Notes under the pieces: model-generated
The model's input: the letters and a program-made list of their open reading frames with translations, nothing else
Told to the model about the DNA's origin: nothing
Database searches by the model: none
In this document: piece after piece, positions 5,574 through 6,006 of the stretch
How the letters are laid out: every line of letters begins with the position of its first letter
Position numbering within the stretch: the stretch's first letter is position 1
Assembly: GCA_947446625.1 (NCBI GenBank)
Contig: CANFIE010000257.1
Location: 1-6,006, forward strand
Direction of reading: 5' to 3'
DNA length: 6,006 bases
Source: Acetobacteraceae bacterium
GTDB taxonomy: Bacteria; Pseudomonadota; Alphaproteobacteria; Acetobacterales; Acetobacteraceae
Translations under genes and position numbers: made by a program

Positions 5574-6006
5574 TGCCGAGCTTTCGGTTTGAGGCGATTG
5601 AGCCGGATGGCCGCCGCCGCCAGGGGGTGATGGAAGCGCCGAGCCAGGCCGCGGTGCTGGACAGGCTGCGCCAGGCCGGCAGCCTGCCGGTGCGGGCCGA
5701 ACCCAGCAGCGGGCCGGTGGCGGAAGTGGCGGCGAGTGGCCAGGGACCGCGACTGAAGCCGCAGGAAGTGGCGGAGCTGGTGCGCGAGTTGGCGGTGATG
5801 CTGGTGGCGCGGCAGGACCTGGACCCGGCGCTGCGCTTTTTGGCCGAAGCCGCGCCCAACAAGCGTGTGGCCGCCGTGCTGGCCGATGTGCGGGCGCAGG
5901 TGCGCGATGGCAGCGCCTTGGCCGAAGCGCTGGCGCGGCATCCCGCGAGTTTTCCGCCCGGGCATGTGGGGCTGGTGCGGGCCGGCGAGGCCACGGGCCG
6001 GCTGCC
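5573..6006 (+). CDS. gspF: Type II secretion inner-membrane platform protein GspF, N-terminal part, cut by the window end
   Basis: The frame opens with ATG at 5573, sharing its A with the gspE stop (TGATG), and stays open to the window edge, giving 144 residues and no stop. The N-terminus MPSFRFEAIEPDGRR followed by GVMEAPSQAAVLDRLRQAG is the typical GspF/PilC opening. The segment LVRELAVMLVARQDLDPALRFLAEA (about 69-93, an ungapped helix) and DGSALAEALARHP to RAGEATGRL (about 111-143) match the first cytoplasmic T2SSF domain, which in homologues contacts GspE. No membrane segment is reached yet. No Shine-Dalgarno sequence is visible, so translation is probably coupled to gspE by termination and reinitiation. 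Neither the C-terminal half nor the following gene can be described. A PilC role is the alternative; the linked gspE-like ATPase favours GspF. Confidence 0.93.
   Translation, partial: MPSFRFEAIEPDGRRRQGVMEAPSQAAVLDRLRQAGSLPVRAEPSSGPVAEVAASGQGPRLKPQEVAELVRELAVMLVARQDLDPALRFLAEAAPNKRVAAVLADVRAQVRDGSALAEALARHPASFPPGHVGLVRAGEATGRL

Overview
The window is very GC-rich, protein-dense DNA from a Gram-negative bacterium. A Tat-exported molybdenum hydroxylase next to type II secretion (T2SS) genes, with this base composition, suits an alphaproteobacterium (Acetobacteraceae or other Rhodospirillales would fit). That placement is an impression from composition and gene content, not a demonstrated assignment.

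Layout. The left edge (1-98) holds a 34-bp perfect direct repeat with a 64-bp period. The inner copy covers the stop codon of the first gene. Two genes on the minus strand follow (read right to left): a small 2Fe-2S subunit (2352-2804) and a large molybdopterin subunit (89-2338). They are separated by 13 bp, and the ribosome binding site of the second abuts the stop codon of the first. Together they make an IorAB-like two-subunit molybdenum hydroxylase whose large subunit has a twin-arginine signal. No FAD subunit and no cytochrome partner is present in the window. A 211-bp gap (2805-3015) follows; it contains the only AT-rich island in the window and several short inverted repeats.

The right half is secretion machinery. 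A prepilin peptidase (gspO type, minus strand, 3016-3759) is divergent from the assembly ATPase gspE (plus, 3831-5573) and the inner-membrane platform gene gspF (plus, 5573 to the window end, truncated). gspE and gspF share one base (TGATG). The peptidase would process and methylate the pseudopilins, GspE would power pseudopilus assembly, and GspF would couple the ATPase to it. The remaining gsp genes must lie outside the window.

I see no RNA gene, CRISPR array, insertion sequence or phage gene. I do not see a new biological system. The points most worth checking are the repeat at the left edge, the Thr-rich insertion in the oxidoreductase, the structured leader of the oxidoreductase operon, and the very short divergent gspO/gspE start region where neither gene has a visible Shine-Dalgarno sequence.
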